A DNA stretch of 64,000 bases from G963677445 sp963677445 (GTDB lineage Bacteria > Bacteroidota > Ignavibacteria > Ignavibacteriales > Melioribacteraceae), in NCBI GenBank assembly GCA_963677445.2, contig CAXXGF010000054.1:62001-126000 (forward strand), in the 5' to 3' direction. Positions 35,255 through 44,650 of this stretch are shown one piece after another (the first letter of the stretch is position 1; each line of letters starts with the position of its first letter). The notes beneath the pieces were generated by a model. The model worked only from the letters and a program-made list of their open reading frames with translations. It did no database searches and had not been told where the DNA came from. The position numbers were made by a program, and so were the translations under genes.

Positions 35255-35774
35255 TGGTTCTATATGAAATTTAGTGGGTAAAGTAATAAAATAGCGTATA
35301 AAGATATGAATCAAAGATTCGCAAATTGTCATGTTAGATTTCCGGAAACCAGCCCCTGGTCATCACCACCACAGAACGCACGGTCTTGAAAAAAGTGGAT
35401 GAGTCTTAAAGTCCCTCTTACCCCCGACTGAGCCAAACGCTTTCAGCATTCCATATCTTTATGCCTTTGCTGCTTTCGCCCATTCAGGGCTCTGATAATG
35501 TCTTTGTTTTTCTTAACCGGGGCGTTGTCCCGGCCTGTTGCCTGCACCCTTTCAGGGTTTTGTATCCATCTGTGACAAACTGGAATTATTATTAGCGCTG
35601 AAAGCGCGACAATCAACAGCCCCGGGCAACGCCCGGGGTAATAAAAGAAAAGTGTATTTAAGCCCTGTAGGGGCAGAAGCTACACGTCGGGATTATCCGG
35701 TTATACTTTAACAAAAGGTTTTGTTTAATTGTCAGGACCGACAAAAATCACCCACTGTATTTCACATAGAACCA
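35255..35774. mobile_element. ~520-bp non-autonomous TIR element, copy 1 (MITE-like)
   Basis: Ends in imperfect terminal inverted repeats of ~25 bp: GGTTCTATATGAAATTTAGT at the left and, read inward from the right, GGTTCTATGTGAAATACAGT. The interior carries short hairpins (CCCCGGGCAACGCCCGGGG near 35620) and no open gene. A second copy sits at 47269-48024. Transposase presumably supplied in trans. Confidence 0.75.
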
Positions 35775-35789
35775 TTTTTTTTAATAGGG

Positions 35790-35815
35790 CCGGGAGATAT
35801 CTCCCGGTTTTTTTT
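35790..35815 (+). terminator. Strong hairpin terminator
   Basis: CCGGGAGATATCTCCCGG (35790-35807), a perfect 9-bp palindrome followed by nine T. It lies ~590 bp after the NtrC-type gene, but only ~70 bp away if the TIR element is removed, so it may be that operon's displaced terminator. Confidence 0.75.
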
Positions 35816-35885
35816 ATTCATTCGCCAATCAGCCCGGAAAATATATAATTGTTTTAGCGTGTATAATAATCGTAGGACAGGCCCC

Positions 35886-35915
35886 AGAAGGACAGGCTTT
35901 CCAGCCTGTCCTTCT
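35886..35915. repeat. 13-bp-stem hairpin
   Basis: AGAAGGACAGGCT / AGCCTGTCCTTCT with a TTCC loop. Perfect stem, no T tract, and in neither gene's immediate 3' end. It looks like a dispersed intergenic palindrome. Confidence 0.6.
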
Positions 35916-36222
35916 GTTGTAACGCAATAATGCCATGGAATTATCCAAAACCGTATTAAGGAAAATCCTCCCCAAAAAGTACCGCGGGGAAAACAGAAAA
36001 AACAAAAAAGCGTCCAGGTGTGCCGTCAGGTACTCCATATAACACACTCTGAATTTTATTCGGCGCCTTATGTGAAAGGATTAAATCGCAAAAAACTTGT
36101 TGAATTGAGCCTTAGTTTATGAAATTACGACAAAAAAGCTTGATGGGAGTCAGGAGTTTTAAATTTTTTGTAAAACAGGAGAACGGATCAGGATAGGATT
36201 CCAGCCTGCCGCGGTAATCGTT

Positions 36223-37566
36223 TTACCCGAAAATAATCTTAACCGCTTCGGACAGGGTTTCGACAAACTCTATTTGAGCGGATACTTTTTTAAGTCCCTT
36301 TTTATTTCCGGCGGGTATAATAATTTTATCGAAGCCAAGTTTTACCGCTTCCGAAATTCTTTTTTCAATTCTGTTAACACTCCTTATTTCACCGCCGAGT
36401 CCCACTTCGCCAATAACCGCGCGGCTTTTCCCCACCGGTTTATTCATAAGGCTGCTGATAACCGCCATACAAACGGCGAGGTCGATAGAGGGTTCCGCTA
36501 TTTTAAGCCCTCCGGCAATGTTGAGAAACACATTCTGTGAAGAAAGAACAAAACCCTCGCGGCGTTCAAGAACGGCGAGAAGTATAGATAAACGGCGTGA
36601 GTCAAAGCCTGTGGTAACCCGCTGCGGATTTCCGAAATTTGTAACAGAAACAAGGGACTGCACTTCTATTAATACTGACCGGCTTCCCTCAATCGCCGCT
36701 GTTACCGCGGAGCCGGGAACATCTTCATTCCTTTCGCTTAGAAATAGTTTGCCCGGGTCATTTACTTCCACAAGACCTTTATCGGACATTTCAAATATGC
36801 CGATCTCATTAGTATTGCCAAATCGGTTTTTAACTGATCGCAATATTCTGAATGAATAATTTCTTTCCCCTTCAAACTGTATGACCGCGTCTACCATGTG
36901 CTCAAGAAGTTTCGGACCCGCTACGTAACCTTCTTTTGTTACATGACCGACAATCATTGCGGGAATATTTTTGCTTTTGCAAAGGTCCATTATTGAAGCG
37001 GCGCTTTCTCTTATCTGGGTAACTGAACCGGCGGTATTATCAAACTCAGGATTTACAAGGGTCTGGATTGAGTCGACAATTATCAAACCCGGTTTTATTT
37101 CCTCAACAGCATTGCTAATAACTTCGGTGCTGTTTCCGGCCATCAGGAAAACATTCTCCGAACGTATATTTAACCTTTCGGCTCTCATTTTAACCTGGTT
37201 GACCGATTCTTCCCCGGTAACATAAAGAACCTTAATTCCCGATTCAGCGGCGGCCTGAAGCATAAGAGTGGATTTTCCTATCCCCGGATCACCTGCGATA
37301 AGAACAACGGAACCGGGCACCATACCGCCGCCGAGAACACGGTCAAGTTCTTTTATATTGAGCGTTGCCCGTAATCCTGAATCATCTTCCATTTTTGAAT
37401 TAAGAGGAACAATTTCACTTTTCCCACTTTTTTTATTCTTTCCTTTTGGTTCGGGGATTTCCTCTGAAAAGCTGTTCCACTCTCCGCATGAGGGGCATCT
37501 TCCTATCCATTTAAGAGACTCATAACCGCAGTTATTACAAATAAAAACAGATTTTGATTTAGACAA
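36223..37566 (-). CDS. radA: DNA repair protein RadA
   Basis: 447 residues. N-terminal zinc finger CNNCGYESLKWIGRCPSC, RecA-like Walker A GDPGIGKSTLMLQAA, the RadA-specific KNRFG motif (SVKNRFGNTNEIGIFEM) and a C-terminal Lon-like domain (SIDLAVCMAVISSLMNK). RadA is a branch-migration ATPase that helps RecA in recombination repair. The start is a TTG immediately after the stop of the ABC ATPase gene (TAATTG), supported by homology since the family begins M.KSK..F.C..CG. It is the last gene of a four-gene minus-strand run from 40775. Confidence 0.96.
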   Translation of the reverse strand: MSKSKSVFICNNCGYESLKWIGRCPSCGEWNSFSEEIPEPKGKNKKSGKSEIVPLNSKMEDDSGLRATLNIKELDRVLGGGMVPGSVVLIAGDPGIGKSTLMLQAAAESGIKVLYVTGEESVNQVKMRAERLNIRSENVFLMAGNSTEVISNAVEEIKPGLIIVDSIQTLVNPEFDNTAGSVTQIRESAASIMDLCKSKNIPAMIVGHVTKEGYVAGPKLLEHMVDAVIQFEGERNYSFRILRSVKNRFGNTNEIGIFEMSDKGLVEVNDPGKLFLSERNEDVPGSAVTAAIEGSRSVLIEVQSLVSVTNFGNPQRVTTGFDSRRLSILLAVLERREGFVLSSQNVFLNIAGGLKIAEPSIDLAVCMAVISSLMNKPVGKSRAVIGEVGLGGEIRSVNRIEKRISEAVKLGFDKIIIPAGNKKGLKKVSAQIEFVETLSEAVKIIFG

Positions 37567-38298
37567 TTAAAAACCGGTTCTTTTTATAAAATTTTCCAGA
37601 ACCACATCCTTTGTATTTGAAAGATCATCCGGAGCGCCATTAAAATATACTTTTCCCTCATGGATCATAACAATTTTATCGGCAATGGTTTTTACGCTGA
37701 ACATATCATGAGTTATCATGATGGTTGTAACATTCATTTTTTCATTAACTTCTTTCATCAGGTCATCTATTGAGTCGGACATTACAGGGTCGAGGCCTGT
37801 AGTAGGTTCATCATAAAGAATAAACTCAGGATCGGTAATAAGCGCCCTTGCCAGCCCCACCCTTTTTCTCATACCGCCTGAAAGTTCGCTTGGTTTCAGT
37901 TTTTCTATTCCGGGCAGCCCGACCAGCTCAAGTTTTTCAGAAATTCTTTTCTGAAGATCCTTCTCAGAAATACCGGTGTCATTTTCAACAAGCGGAAGTC
38001 CGACATTTTCCTCCACGGAAAGAGAATCAAAAAGAGCCGCGCCCTGGAAAAGAAATCCAAAATTTCGCCTGATTTTATAAAGGGCTTTCTGCGATATTTT
38101 GTTTATATCCTGACCATCAATCTTAACATAACCTTTATCAGGCTGGAGAAGCCCGACGATATGTTTAAGAAGAACACTCTTTCCGCAACCGGATTTACCA
38201 ATTATGGCGAGCGCTTCCCCTCCGCTTATCTCAAGATCTATACCCCTGAGCACATCCTTTGAGCCGAAACTTTTATGCAGTCCTGAAATTTCAATCAT
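37567..38298 (-). CDS. ABC transporter ATPase, MlaF-like (orphan)
   Basis: 243 residues from the ATG at 38298; a TTG at 38313 would overlap the upstream stop. Walker A GKSGCGKSVLLKHIVGL, signature LSGGMRKRVGLARAL, Walker B FILYDEPTTGLDP and switch His in TTIMITHDM. The GKSGCGKSVLLKHIVGLL/ELSGGMRKRV wording and VKTIADKIVMIHEGK fit the MlaF/Ttg2A family, which powers lipid trafficking between the membranes. No MlaE permease or MlaD substrate-binding gene is beside it, so the partner must be elsewhere. It directly precedes radA with no gap. Confidence 0.88.
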   Translation of the reverse strand: MIEISGLHKSFGSKDVLRGIDLEISGGEALAIIGKSGCGKSVLLKHIVGLLQPDKGYVKIDGQDINKISQKALYKIRRNFGFLFQGAALFDSLSVEENVGLPLVENDTGISEKDLQKRISEKLELVGLPGIEKLKPSELSGGMRKRVGLARALITDPEFILYDEPTTGLDPVMSDSIDDLMKEVNEKMNVTTIMITHDMFSVKTIADKIVMIHEGKVYFNGAPDDLSNTKDVVLENFIKRTGF

Positions 38299-38305
38299 AA
38301 TATAA

Positions 38306-38755
38306 TCAGTCAACCCTGGTGAAAGAAAAAGTCAGTTTTCCGCTGCCATCAAGTTTGGAAATAGTCGCTGTCAGCTTTTGCCGTGATTCAAGTTTATAAA
38401 TTATGCGCTGCGGGTAATCATGCGCCCCGTTTTCAAAAACCATGTAATATTCTTCCCACCGGATAAGTTCGAACGCGACCGGAATTTCATTCTCTTCCGG
38501 TTTTGCGAGGTAATAAAATTTATCACCCATTTTTACTATTTTCAGATATTCCGATATCTTTTTTCCCTCGCCGGCAGCAGTCCAGGCCGAACCGGTGTAT
38601 TCACCGCATTCATTTAGTTCCCACTCTTCATAAAGCGCGGGCCGCGTCTGAAGCCGCGTCCATGTTCCTTCAAGCCAGGAGGGCAGCTCCTGCGATAAAA
38701 TAGTGGAAAAAGCTGTTAAGAAAAAAATAAGAACAAACGGAAAGTGTTTATTCAT
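38306..38755 (-). CDS. Exported DUF6265-like protein
   Basis: 149 residues from the ATG at 38755 (signal peptide MNKHFPFVLIFFLTAFSTILSQ). A longer form from 38782 would put MTKKRKRKK before it. The mature part fits the DUF6265 pattern: LPSWLEGTWTRL at the start, a YEEWELNECGEYTGSAW strand, KFYYLAKPEENEIPVAFEL and the hallmark FENGAHDYPQRIIYK. It is a small beta-barrel or lipocalin-like fold of unknown role in the cell envelope. The start overlaps the end of the coiled-coil gene by 8 nt. Confidence 0.78.
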   Translation of the reverse strand: MNKHFPFVLIFFLTAFSTILSQELPSWLEGTWTRLQTRPALYEEWELNECGEYTGSAWTAAGEGKKISEYLKIVKMGDKFYYLAKPEENEIPVAFELIRWEEYYMVFENGAHDYPQRIIYKLESRQKLTATISKLDGSGKLTFSFTRVD

Positions 38756-40775
38756 TTTTTTCCTTTTTCTCTTCTTCGTCATTCTTTTCTTCCTCTTCCG
38801 GTTCTTCTTCTATTTCTGTTTCTTCTTCAGGAACCTCTTCTTCTGATTCCCCTTCCGCCGGTTCTTCTTCATCGTCGAGATCGATAAACTTTTCTGCGGC
38901 TGGCTCTTTATCCTCTATTTCACGATTTGTCTCATCCGGGATAATAACTTCTGATTCCTCTTCTTCTTCAGGAAGTTCATCATAAAGTTCAAGCCTGCTT
39001 TCATATTTCTGCAGTTCATTTTTATAATCGGCAATTTTGGATTGCAGGCCCTTTTCCATAGCGATAAACTGGGTTATTTTTGAGGCGTGCTGTTCTTTTT
39101 CAAGCTCGGTATCCATAATTTCACTTTTGAGCTTCTGTTCTTCATTACGAAGGCTGTCAACACTTTCCCTGACTTCTTTAAGAGTATCCTCATATTTTTT
39201 AATTTCTTCTATTATACCGCTTTCTCTTTCTTCAAATTCGGCGTAATTACTGCTGATCTGCTCAAGCATCTGTTTGACGGTGCTTTGAATGTCACTTTTC
39301 TGTCCCTGAAGCTGAGTGGTTTGTCCTTTAAGATCATGCAGAAGAATTCGTTGCCGGTTTTCTTCATCCTTTAATTTAATTATACTGCTGTTCAGCGCCT
39401 GCTGCTGCTCCTTAAGTCCTTCTATATGAGTTTCAAGAGCTGCCTGTTCTTTTTCAAATACCTTAATTATTCCAGAATATTCGGCATACTTCGCTGTTTT
39501 TTCAGAGAGGACTCTTTCTTTTTCCGCGATTTTGGTTTCCATTTCAAGGGTTACCTGGCGGAGTGAATGAACTTTATTTTTGGAGAGAGAAATTTCTTCA
39601 CCGAAACGCTGGAGTGTCTCGGAAAGTTTGTTTTCTATTTCGAGATAACTTTCTTCAACCTGGAATTCACGTTTTTCAAGTTCCTGAATTTTTGTCTTAA
39701 TTCTTGAAAGCTCAAGCATCAGCTTTTCTTCATCTTCACGTTTTTCAAGAATTTCATTATTTATCTCAACCTTAACAGATTCGAGATTTCTTATTTCATT
39801 AGTTATTTCACTAAGTTTTTTATCTTTTTCCTTTATTTCATCGATCAGCTTTTCAAATTTGCTCTGCTCAAATGATAACTTCTGTTCCACTCCGGCCAGC
39901 TCACTTTGTTTTTTCCCGATCTCATCAATGAAATTTTCCTTCCGGTTGGAATATTCACTGAACATGCTGTCTTTTTCTTTCAACTGTGAAGTTATTGCCG
40001 CGAGGCTGTGTTCAAGGTTGGTTTTTACCTCTTCATTGCCTGAAATTTTATCATTGATACCTTCAAGGTATATTTCACGTTTTTCGCTTTCCCTTTCAAG
40101 CTCGTCGATTTTTTCAGTCAGCCGGTCTTTTTCTTCCCTGAGAGTAAGTATTTCACCCTGATGTTCTTTGATTTCTTTTTCGAGCGCTTCATTGCGGGCA
40201 GTAAGGTCATTATTTTTCTGTTCCGATTCATCAGCCTTCTGCTTTGCTATTTCAGCTTCCTCATTTAATTTCGACTCATTATCTCTGAGGGAGGAAACAT
40301 TCTGTTCAAGTTCGGCCACTTCAAGATCAAGCGCTTCATGCCGGTTATTCAGATCAATAATTTTTTCATCAAGTTCCGAAGTCCGGGCATTCTTCTTTTC
40401 AATTTCCTCTTCAAGTTTGCTGTTTTCAATCAGCAGGCTTCCTTTGGCTTCCTCAAGCTCATCAATCTTTGATTGGGCGTCTTTTGCGGTTTCCTGATGA
40501 CCTTCCTCTGAATTCTTAAGTTCCTCCAAATCACCGGAAAGTTTTTGAATTTCATCATCAAGCTCTTCTTTCTGCGATTCAAATTCCCTTATGTCATTCT
40601 CAAGGTCTTTTCTTTCCCTGGCGATATCGGAGAGTTCTTCCCGCGCGGTGGAAATTTTGCTCTCGAGACTGGAGAGGCTTTCATTTTTTTCGAGCACAGC
40701 GTGAAGCTGGTTTCTTAAATCCTGATTTTCTTCCAGAAGCCTTTCAGCTTCTTTATTCCTTGAAAGTAAGCCCAT
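38748..40775 (-). CDS. Giant coiled-coil protein with acidic tail
   Basis: 675 residues. From about residue 10 to 590 it is continuous heptad-like helix rich in Glu, Lys and Leu, with SMC-like wording (LRNQLHAVLEKNESLSSLES near the start) but no ATPase head, hinge or membrane segment. Residues ~600-675 are an almost unbroken acidic tail of Glu and Asp runs. Likely a long cytoplasmic rod or scaffold. It heads the run DUF6265 - MlaF-like ATPase - radA, all overlapping or abutting, which hints at joint expression but not at a shared pathway. SMC, Myosin-tail or tropomyosin matches from searches would be low-complexity artefacts. Confidence 0.85.
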   Translation of the reverse strand: MGLLSRNKEAERLLEENQDLRNQLHAVLEKNESLSSLESKISTAREELSDIARERKDLENDIREFESQKEELDDEIQKLSGDLEELKNSEEGHQETAKDAQSKIDELEEAKGSLLIENSKLEEEIEKKNARTSELDEKIIDLNNRHEALDLEVAELEQNVSSLRDNESKLNEEAEIAKQKADESEQKNNDLTARNEALEKEIKEHQGEILTLREEKDRLTEKIDELERESEKREIYLEGINDKISGNEEVKTNLEHSLAAITSQLKEKDSMFSEYSNRKENFIDEIGKKQSELAGVEQKLSFEQSKFEKLIDEIKEKDKKLSEITNEIRNLESVKVEINNEILEKREDEEKLMLELSRIKTKIQELEKREFQVEESYLEIENKLSETLQRFGEEISLSKNKVHSLRQVTLEMETKIAEKERVLSEKTAKYAEYSGIIKVFEKEQAALETHIEGLKEQQQALNSSIIKLKDEENRQRILLHDLKGQTTQLQGQKSDIQSTVKQMLEQISSNYAEFEERESGIIEEIKKYEDTLKEVRESVDSLRNEEQKLKSEIMDTELEKEQHASKITQFIAMEKGLQSKIADYKNELQKYESRLELYDELPEEEEESEVIIPDETNREIEDKEPAAEKFIDLDDEEEPAEGESEEEVPEEETEIEEEPEEEEKNDEEEKKEKNE

Positions 40776-40925
40776 TGAAGTTCTCCCTTCTTGGCTCTTA
40801 ATAAAATTTTATTTTGTATGATCTCTGTCCGAATATAATGGACGAATAATATAAAAATTCCTTCGGCCATCTTCTATTATTTTTATAAAATAAATAAAAA
40901 ATAATTAGGAAATAAGTGATAAAGA

Positions 40926-41699
40926 TCAATTTTTTACTTCAATATAACCTTCCGCTATCAAAATACGGTTTTCATTATAGACCGCGACCTTAAATTTTCC
41001 GTTAGCTGTAAAAACATAGGGGAAAAAAGTATCAGGCCAGTCTGGCTCAATTTTATATTTTTTATCATCTATAAATTCGTCGTAGGCGTATGTTCTGTTG
41101 TTCATCCTTCTGAAATCAACATAAAGAGTATCGGAGTTAATCGGTCTTCCGTTATCAAGATAAATATAAACTTTTCCCCCGTCATCATTAATGGAAACGG
41201 AGCCCCTTTTATTAAAGGGTTTTCCATCCATAATAATATCTGAAAATGTTAATCTGCTTCGTCCGTAATATGTCCGGGCGGCAAAATCACCCGAGGATGA
41301 ATGTTCATCATCCATAACAACCACCAGTGTTCCCGAAGCGAGTCTCGCACCCGCTCCATCTTCAAAATAAAAAAAGTAGGTTCCTGTCTCGGTAAATTTA
41401 TAATTATAAACCACCCAGTTTTTTTTGTCGTGAACCATAACTTTTTTATGGTCGTAAGGTTTATATCGGTTTACCTGTTTTCGGTCGACAAACATAAAAA
41501 TTTCTTCATCAGCTATCCGGTTTTCACCATTATCCATAAGCACATAAAGAAAGCTGCCCCAGGGTTTTATTCGAAACTTTTCGATCTCTTCCACCGGTTT
41601 GCCCTGCCGGGTATAATTTTTGCAAAAAGAAACCTGCTGGGCAATACTGAGGGCCGGGATAAGGGTCAGCAGCAATAATGTTAATATTCTTTTATTCAT
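40926..41699 (-). CDS. Exported protein of unknown function
   Basis: 257 residues with signal peptide MNKRILTLLLLTLIPALSIAQ. The mature protein is beta-rich and seems to have two similar halves: WGSFLYVLMDNGENRIADEE with VDRKQVNRYKPY in the first, and GGKVYIYLDNGRPINSDTLY with VDFRRMNNRTYAYD in the second. This suggests a duplicated periplasmic domain. It stands between the coiled-coil gene and trkH, on the same strand. No family recognised. Confidence 0.75.
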   Translation of the reverse strand: MNKRILTLLLLTLIPALSIAQQVSFCKNYTRQGKPVEEIEKFRIKPWGSFLYVLMDNGENRIADEEIFMFVDRKQVNRYKPYDHKKVMVHDKKNWVVYNYKFTETGTYFFYFEDGAGARLASGTLVVVMDDEHSSSGDFAARTYYGRSRLTFSDIIMDGKPFNKRGSVSINDDGGKVYIYLDNGRPINSDTLYVDFRRMNNRTYAYDEFIDDKKYKIEPDWPDTFFPYVFTANGKFKVAVYNENRILIAEGYIEVKN

Positions 41700-41749
41700 G
41701 CCAGATTTTAGTTTACTGTTTATCCTAAATATACGAAAAAATAATCAGA

Positions 41750-43198
41750 CTATTTTTTCCAGAATGAGGGGGAAAAAATAATAAGCACCGTAAAAAGTTC
41801 AAGTCTGCCGAGGAGCATAAGGAAACTGAGGAACCATTTACCGCCATCTGGAAGGTGAGCGAAGTTTGAAACCGGGCCTACCGATCCGATCGCAGGTCCT
41901 ACATTGCCAAGTGAGGTTGCCACGGACCCCATTGCCGATTTGAAATCGAGCCCGAAAAGTGACATTATTATGCTGCCGAATGTAAATATCGCAATATAAA
42001 AGAGAAAAAAGGCTAATATATTTGAGATTATTTCCTGCGGAACGGCGTTTTTATTGAACCTTACAGGAATGACAGCCCTCGGATGCACCAGGCGGCGAAG
42101 TTCGAGAAAACTGTTTTTTACCAGGAGAAAATGCCGCACAAACTTTATTCCCCCACCCGTTGATCCGGCGCAGCCGCCGGCAAAAAGCAATATAAAAAAG
42201 ATAAGCTGGAAAAATGGACCCCAGGCTTCATAGTCGGCTGTAACATATCCTGTTGTGGTTACTATCGAAACAACCTGAAATAATGAATCGCGGATAGAAA
42301 TACCGAAAGGGGCATATTCGGCAATAAAAAGCACCAGCCCGAATAACAGTGCCGTAATTATAATAAATATCGAATAGGAACGAAATTCATCATTTTTTAT
42401 GACGGTATTAAAATTTCTATGAAGCAGATGATAATGGAGAGAAAAGTTCACACCCGCCATAAACATAAAAAATATTATCACATAATGTATATAAGTTGAA
42501 TCATAGGCGGCTATGCTGTCCTGCTTTGTGGAAAATCCCCCGGTTGCCATTGTTGTGAAAGAATGGCATACCGCGTCAAAAAGATTCATTTCCCCCAGCA
42601 TAAGAAGGCCTGTTTCGGCAACAGTAAAGAGAAAATATATTCCCCAGAGTCTTTTGGCTGTTTCTCTTATTCGGGGATGAATTTTATCTTTTGTGGGACC
42701 GGGCACCTCGGCGACAAAAAGCTGCATTCCCCCTATCCCCAGTATTGGCAGAATAGCGAGGGAGAGAACAATTATTCCCATACCGCCCATCCACTGTGTG
42801 ATGCTTCTCCAGAAAAGCAGCCCGTGGGGAAGTTCCTCAATGTTGTTCAGAATGGAAGCTCCGGTAGTTGTAAAACCTGATATGGTTTCAAAAAAGGCGT
42901 CGGTATATGAAGGAATCGATCCATGAAGTACAAATGGAAGGGCCCCGAAAAGAGACATCACAATCCACCCCGATGAAACGATTATATAACCATCTTTTTT
43001 TGACACATCCCTGAACAGCCCTTTTGTATAATAATACATAAGAAACCCGATAATTGAGGTGCCAAGGCCGCAAAAGAGAAGAACATAAACATCATTATCA
43101 CCATAATAAAGGGAAAAGGGAATGCCGGGAAGCATGCTTAATCCTTCAAGCAGAAGCATAAAGCCGATGAAGTTTAATATTACTCTGTAATTAATCAT
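41750..43198 (-). CDS. trkH: Trk potassium uptake system membrane subunit TrkH
   Basis: 482 residues with the four-fold repeat of the K+ channel-like Trk/Ktr/HKT family. Selectivity-filter regions are visible: SGFTTTGASI, TMATGGFST, TTTGYVTAD and TSLGNVGPA. The arm GGCAGSTGGGIKFVRH is typical of TrkH. It imports potassium across the inner membrane, with TrkA as its cytoplasmic gating ring. The trkA stop and trkH start share one base (TAATG at 43198), so the pair is translationally coupled. Confidence 0.96.
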   Translation of the reverse strand: MINYRVILNFIGFMLLLEGLSMLPGIPFSLYYGDNDVYVLLFCGLGTSIIGFLMYYYTKGLFRDVSKKDGYIIVSSGWIVMSLFGALPFVLHGSIPSYTDAFFETISGFTTTGASILNNIEELPHGLLFWRSITQWMGGMGIIVLSLAILPILGIGGMQLFVAEVPGPTKDKIHPRIRETAKRLWGIYFLFTVAETGLLMLGEMNLFDAVCHSFTTMATGGFSTKQDSIAAYDSTYIHYVIIFFMFMAGVNFSLHYHLLHRNFNTVIKNDEFRSYSIFIIITALLFGLVLFIAEYAPFGISIRDSLFQVVSIVTTTGYVTADYEAWGPFFQLIFFILLFAGGCAGSTGGGIKFVRHFLLVKNSFLELRRLVHPRAVIPVRFNKNAVPQEIISNILAFFLFYIAIFTFGSIIMSLFGLDFKSAMGSVATSLGNVGPAIGSVGPVSNFAHLPDGGKWFLSFLMLLGRLELFTVLIIFSPSFWKK

Positions 43199-44538
43199 TA
43201 CTGGAAGAATTTTTCAACTTTATTAATTTCATCCGGCAGAGCAAAAACCACAACTTTGTCATCCGGTTTAATTATTGTATCGCCGACAGTAATTTTACCT
43301 ATTCCATCCCTGATATAACCGCCGATTATTGCGCTGCGGGGGAACTTCAGTTGTTTGACAGGTTTTTTTGTAACATCCGCGCCCGGTTTTACAACATATT
43401 CAAATACTTCGGCGTCGATACCCTGAAGTGTCGCGAGCGATAACAGGTGCGCTTTGCGGATAAAGCGGGTAATATTATTTGCCGCAATAAGTTTTTTATT
43501 AATCAGGGAATCAAGACCTATAGTCTGAGTAAGTGGGATATAGTCAATATTATCGACAAGGGCTATTGTTTTTGAAACTCCGAGATGTTTTGCCATAAGG
43601 CAGGTTATGATATTTGTTTCAGCGTCTTCGGTTACAGCGAGAAAACCATCCATATCAATTATTCCTTCCTGGGCAAGAAGATCAATATCCCTTCCGTCAC
43701 CCTGAATTACAAGGGTTTTTTGAAGATATCCCGCGAGGTCTACAGATTTTTCTCTGTTGGATTCTATAAGTTTGATATTTATAGTATCTTCCAGCAGCTT
43801 AGCCACCTTGCGCCCTATTTTCCCACCGCCGAGGATCATGATATTTTCAATTTTTTCCTGGTCTTTGCCCGAAAGTTTTATTATTTCCTCCACTCCTCCC
43901 GGTGTGGTCACAATAAATATCTGGTCGTTATTCAGGAAAATATCATCCCCTGAAGGGATAATGGTTCTCATTCCGCGGTGAATAGCCACAATCCTGAATT
44001 CGAGCATGTTATAAATTTCGGCCACTTCACGAAGAGATTTCCTCAGGATGGGGGTTTTATTATCAAGTTTTAAGCCCAGCAGAGAGATTCTTCCCTCTTC
44101 AAATTCGAGCACATCTGTCGCGGCGGCCCTTTCAACCAGCTTTACAACTTCGGCCGCGGCAAGCTCCTCGGGATAGATCATATAATCGATGCCCAGTTCT
44201 CTGAACATGGAAGAAAACTGTGACGATCCATATTCGGCGTTTGCCGTGCGGGCGATTGTCATTTTAGCGCCAAGTTTCTTGGCAAGCATACATGTGTTGA
44301 TGTTTACCGACTCGGATGAAGTGACCGATACAACAAGATCGGTATTGGCGACATTCGCTTCTTTGAGTGTTTGAATTGATGTCGATGATCCCTGCATGGT
44401 CATTACATCGGTGGATGAATTTACACGATCGAGCTGCGACTGATTAATATCGAGCACGGTTATATCGTGCTGCTCTATTGAGAGCTGTTTTGCCAGGTGA
44501 TAACCTACTTCACCTGCGCCTGCCAAAATAATTTTCAT
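43198..44538 (-). CDS. trkA: Trk potassium uptake regulatory subunit TrkA
   Basis: 446 residues in two halves, each with a Rossmann nucleotide-binding domain and a TrkA-C domain: IILAGAGEVGYHLAKQL at the N-terminus and IMILGGGKIGRKVAKLLE near residue 230. TrkA forms a ring below TrkH and gates potassium uptake in response to NAD(H) or adenine nucleotides. First gene of the trkA-trkH pair. A 112-bp region divides it from the divergent DUF72 gene and should hold both promoters. Confidence 0.96.
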   Translation of the reverse strand: MKIILAGAGEVGYHLAKQLSIEQHDITVLDINQSQLDRVNSSTDVMTMQGSSTSIQTLKEANVANTDLVVSVTSSESVNINTCMLAKKLGAKMTIARTANAEYGSSQFSSMFRELGIDYMIYPEELAAAEVVKLVERAAATDVLEFEEGRISLLGLKLDNKTPILRKSLREVAEIYNMLEFRIVAIHRGMRTIIPSGDDIFLNNDQIFIVTTPGGVEEIIKLSGKDQEKIENIMILGGGKIGRKVAKLLEDTINIKLIESNREKSVDLAGYLQKTLVIQGDGRDIDLLAQEGIIDMDGFLAVTEDAETNIITCLMAKHLGVSKTIALVDNIDYIPLTQTIGLDSLINKKLIAANNITRFIRKAHLLSLATLQGIDAEVFEYVVKPGADVTKKPVKQLKFPRSAIIGGYIRDGIGKITVGDTIIKPDDKVVVFALPDEINKVEKFFQ

Positions 44539-44650
44539 ATTTTATCTGGTATAATTATCTTTATTTCATCAATTGAACAAATAGAATCTGTTTAATATAT
44601 GATTCTGAGAATATTTACACAAATTTTTATTATAAAAACAGGCGTGTCAT

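Larger units (their letters stand above)
35200..36222. other. Gene-free region with an inserted TIR element and hairpins
   Basis: Contains the TIR element copy 1 (35255-35774), the hairpin terminator at 35790-35815, a long hairpin at 35886-35915 and a reversed GTGCCGTCAGGTAC repeat near 36017. Around 36060-36115 a short plus-strand frame (VKGLNRKKLVELSL) looks like a gene scrap but is too short to name. Confidence 0.6.

Noticed and set aside
36055..36120. Possible gene remnant (VKGLNRKKLVELSL) before radA
   Set aside because: Too short, with stops close on both sides; not enough to assign to a family.
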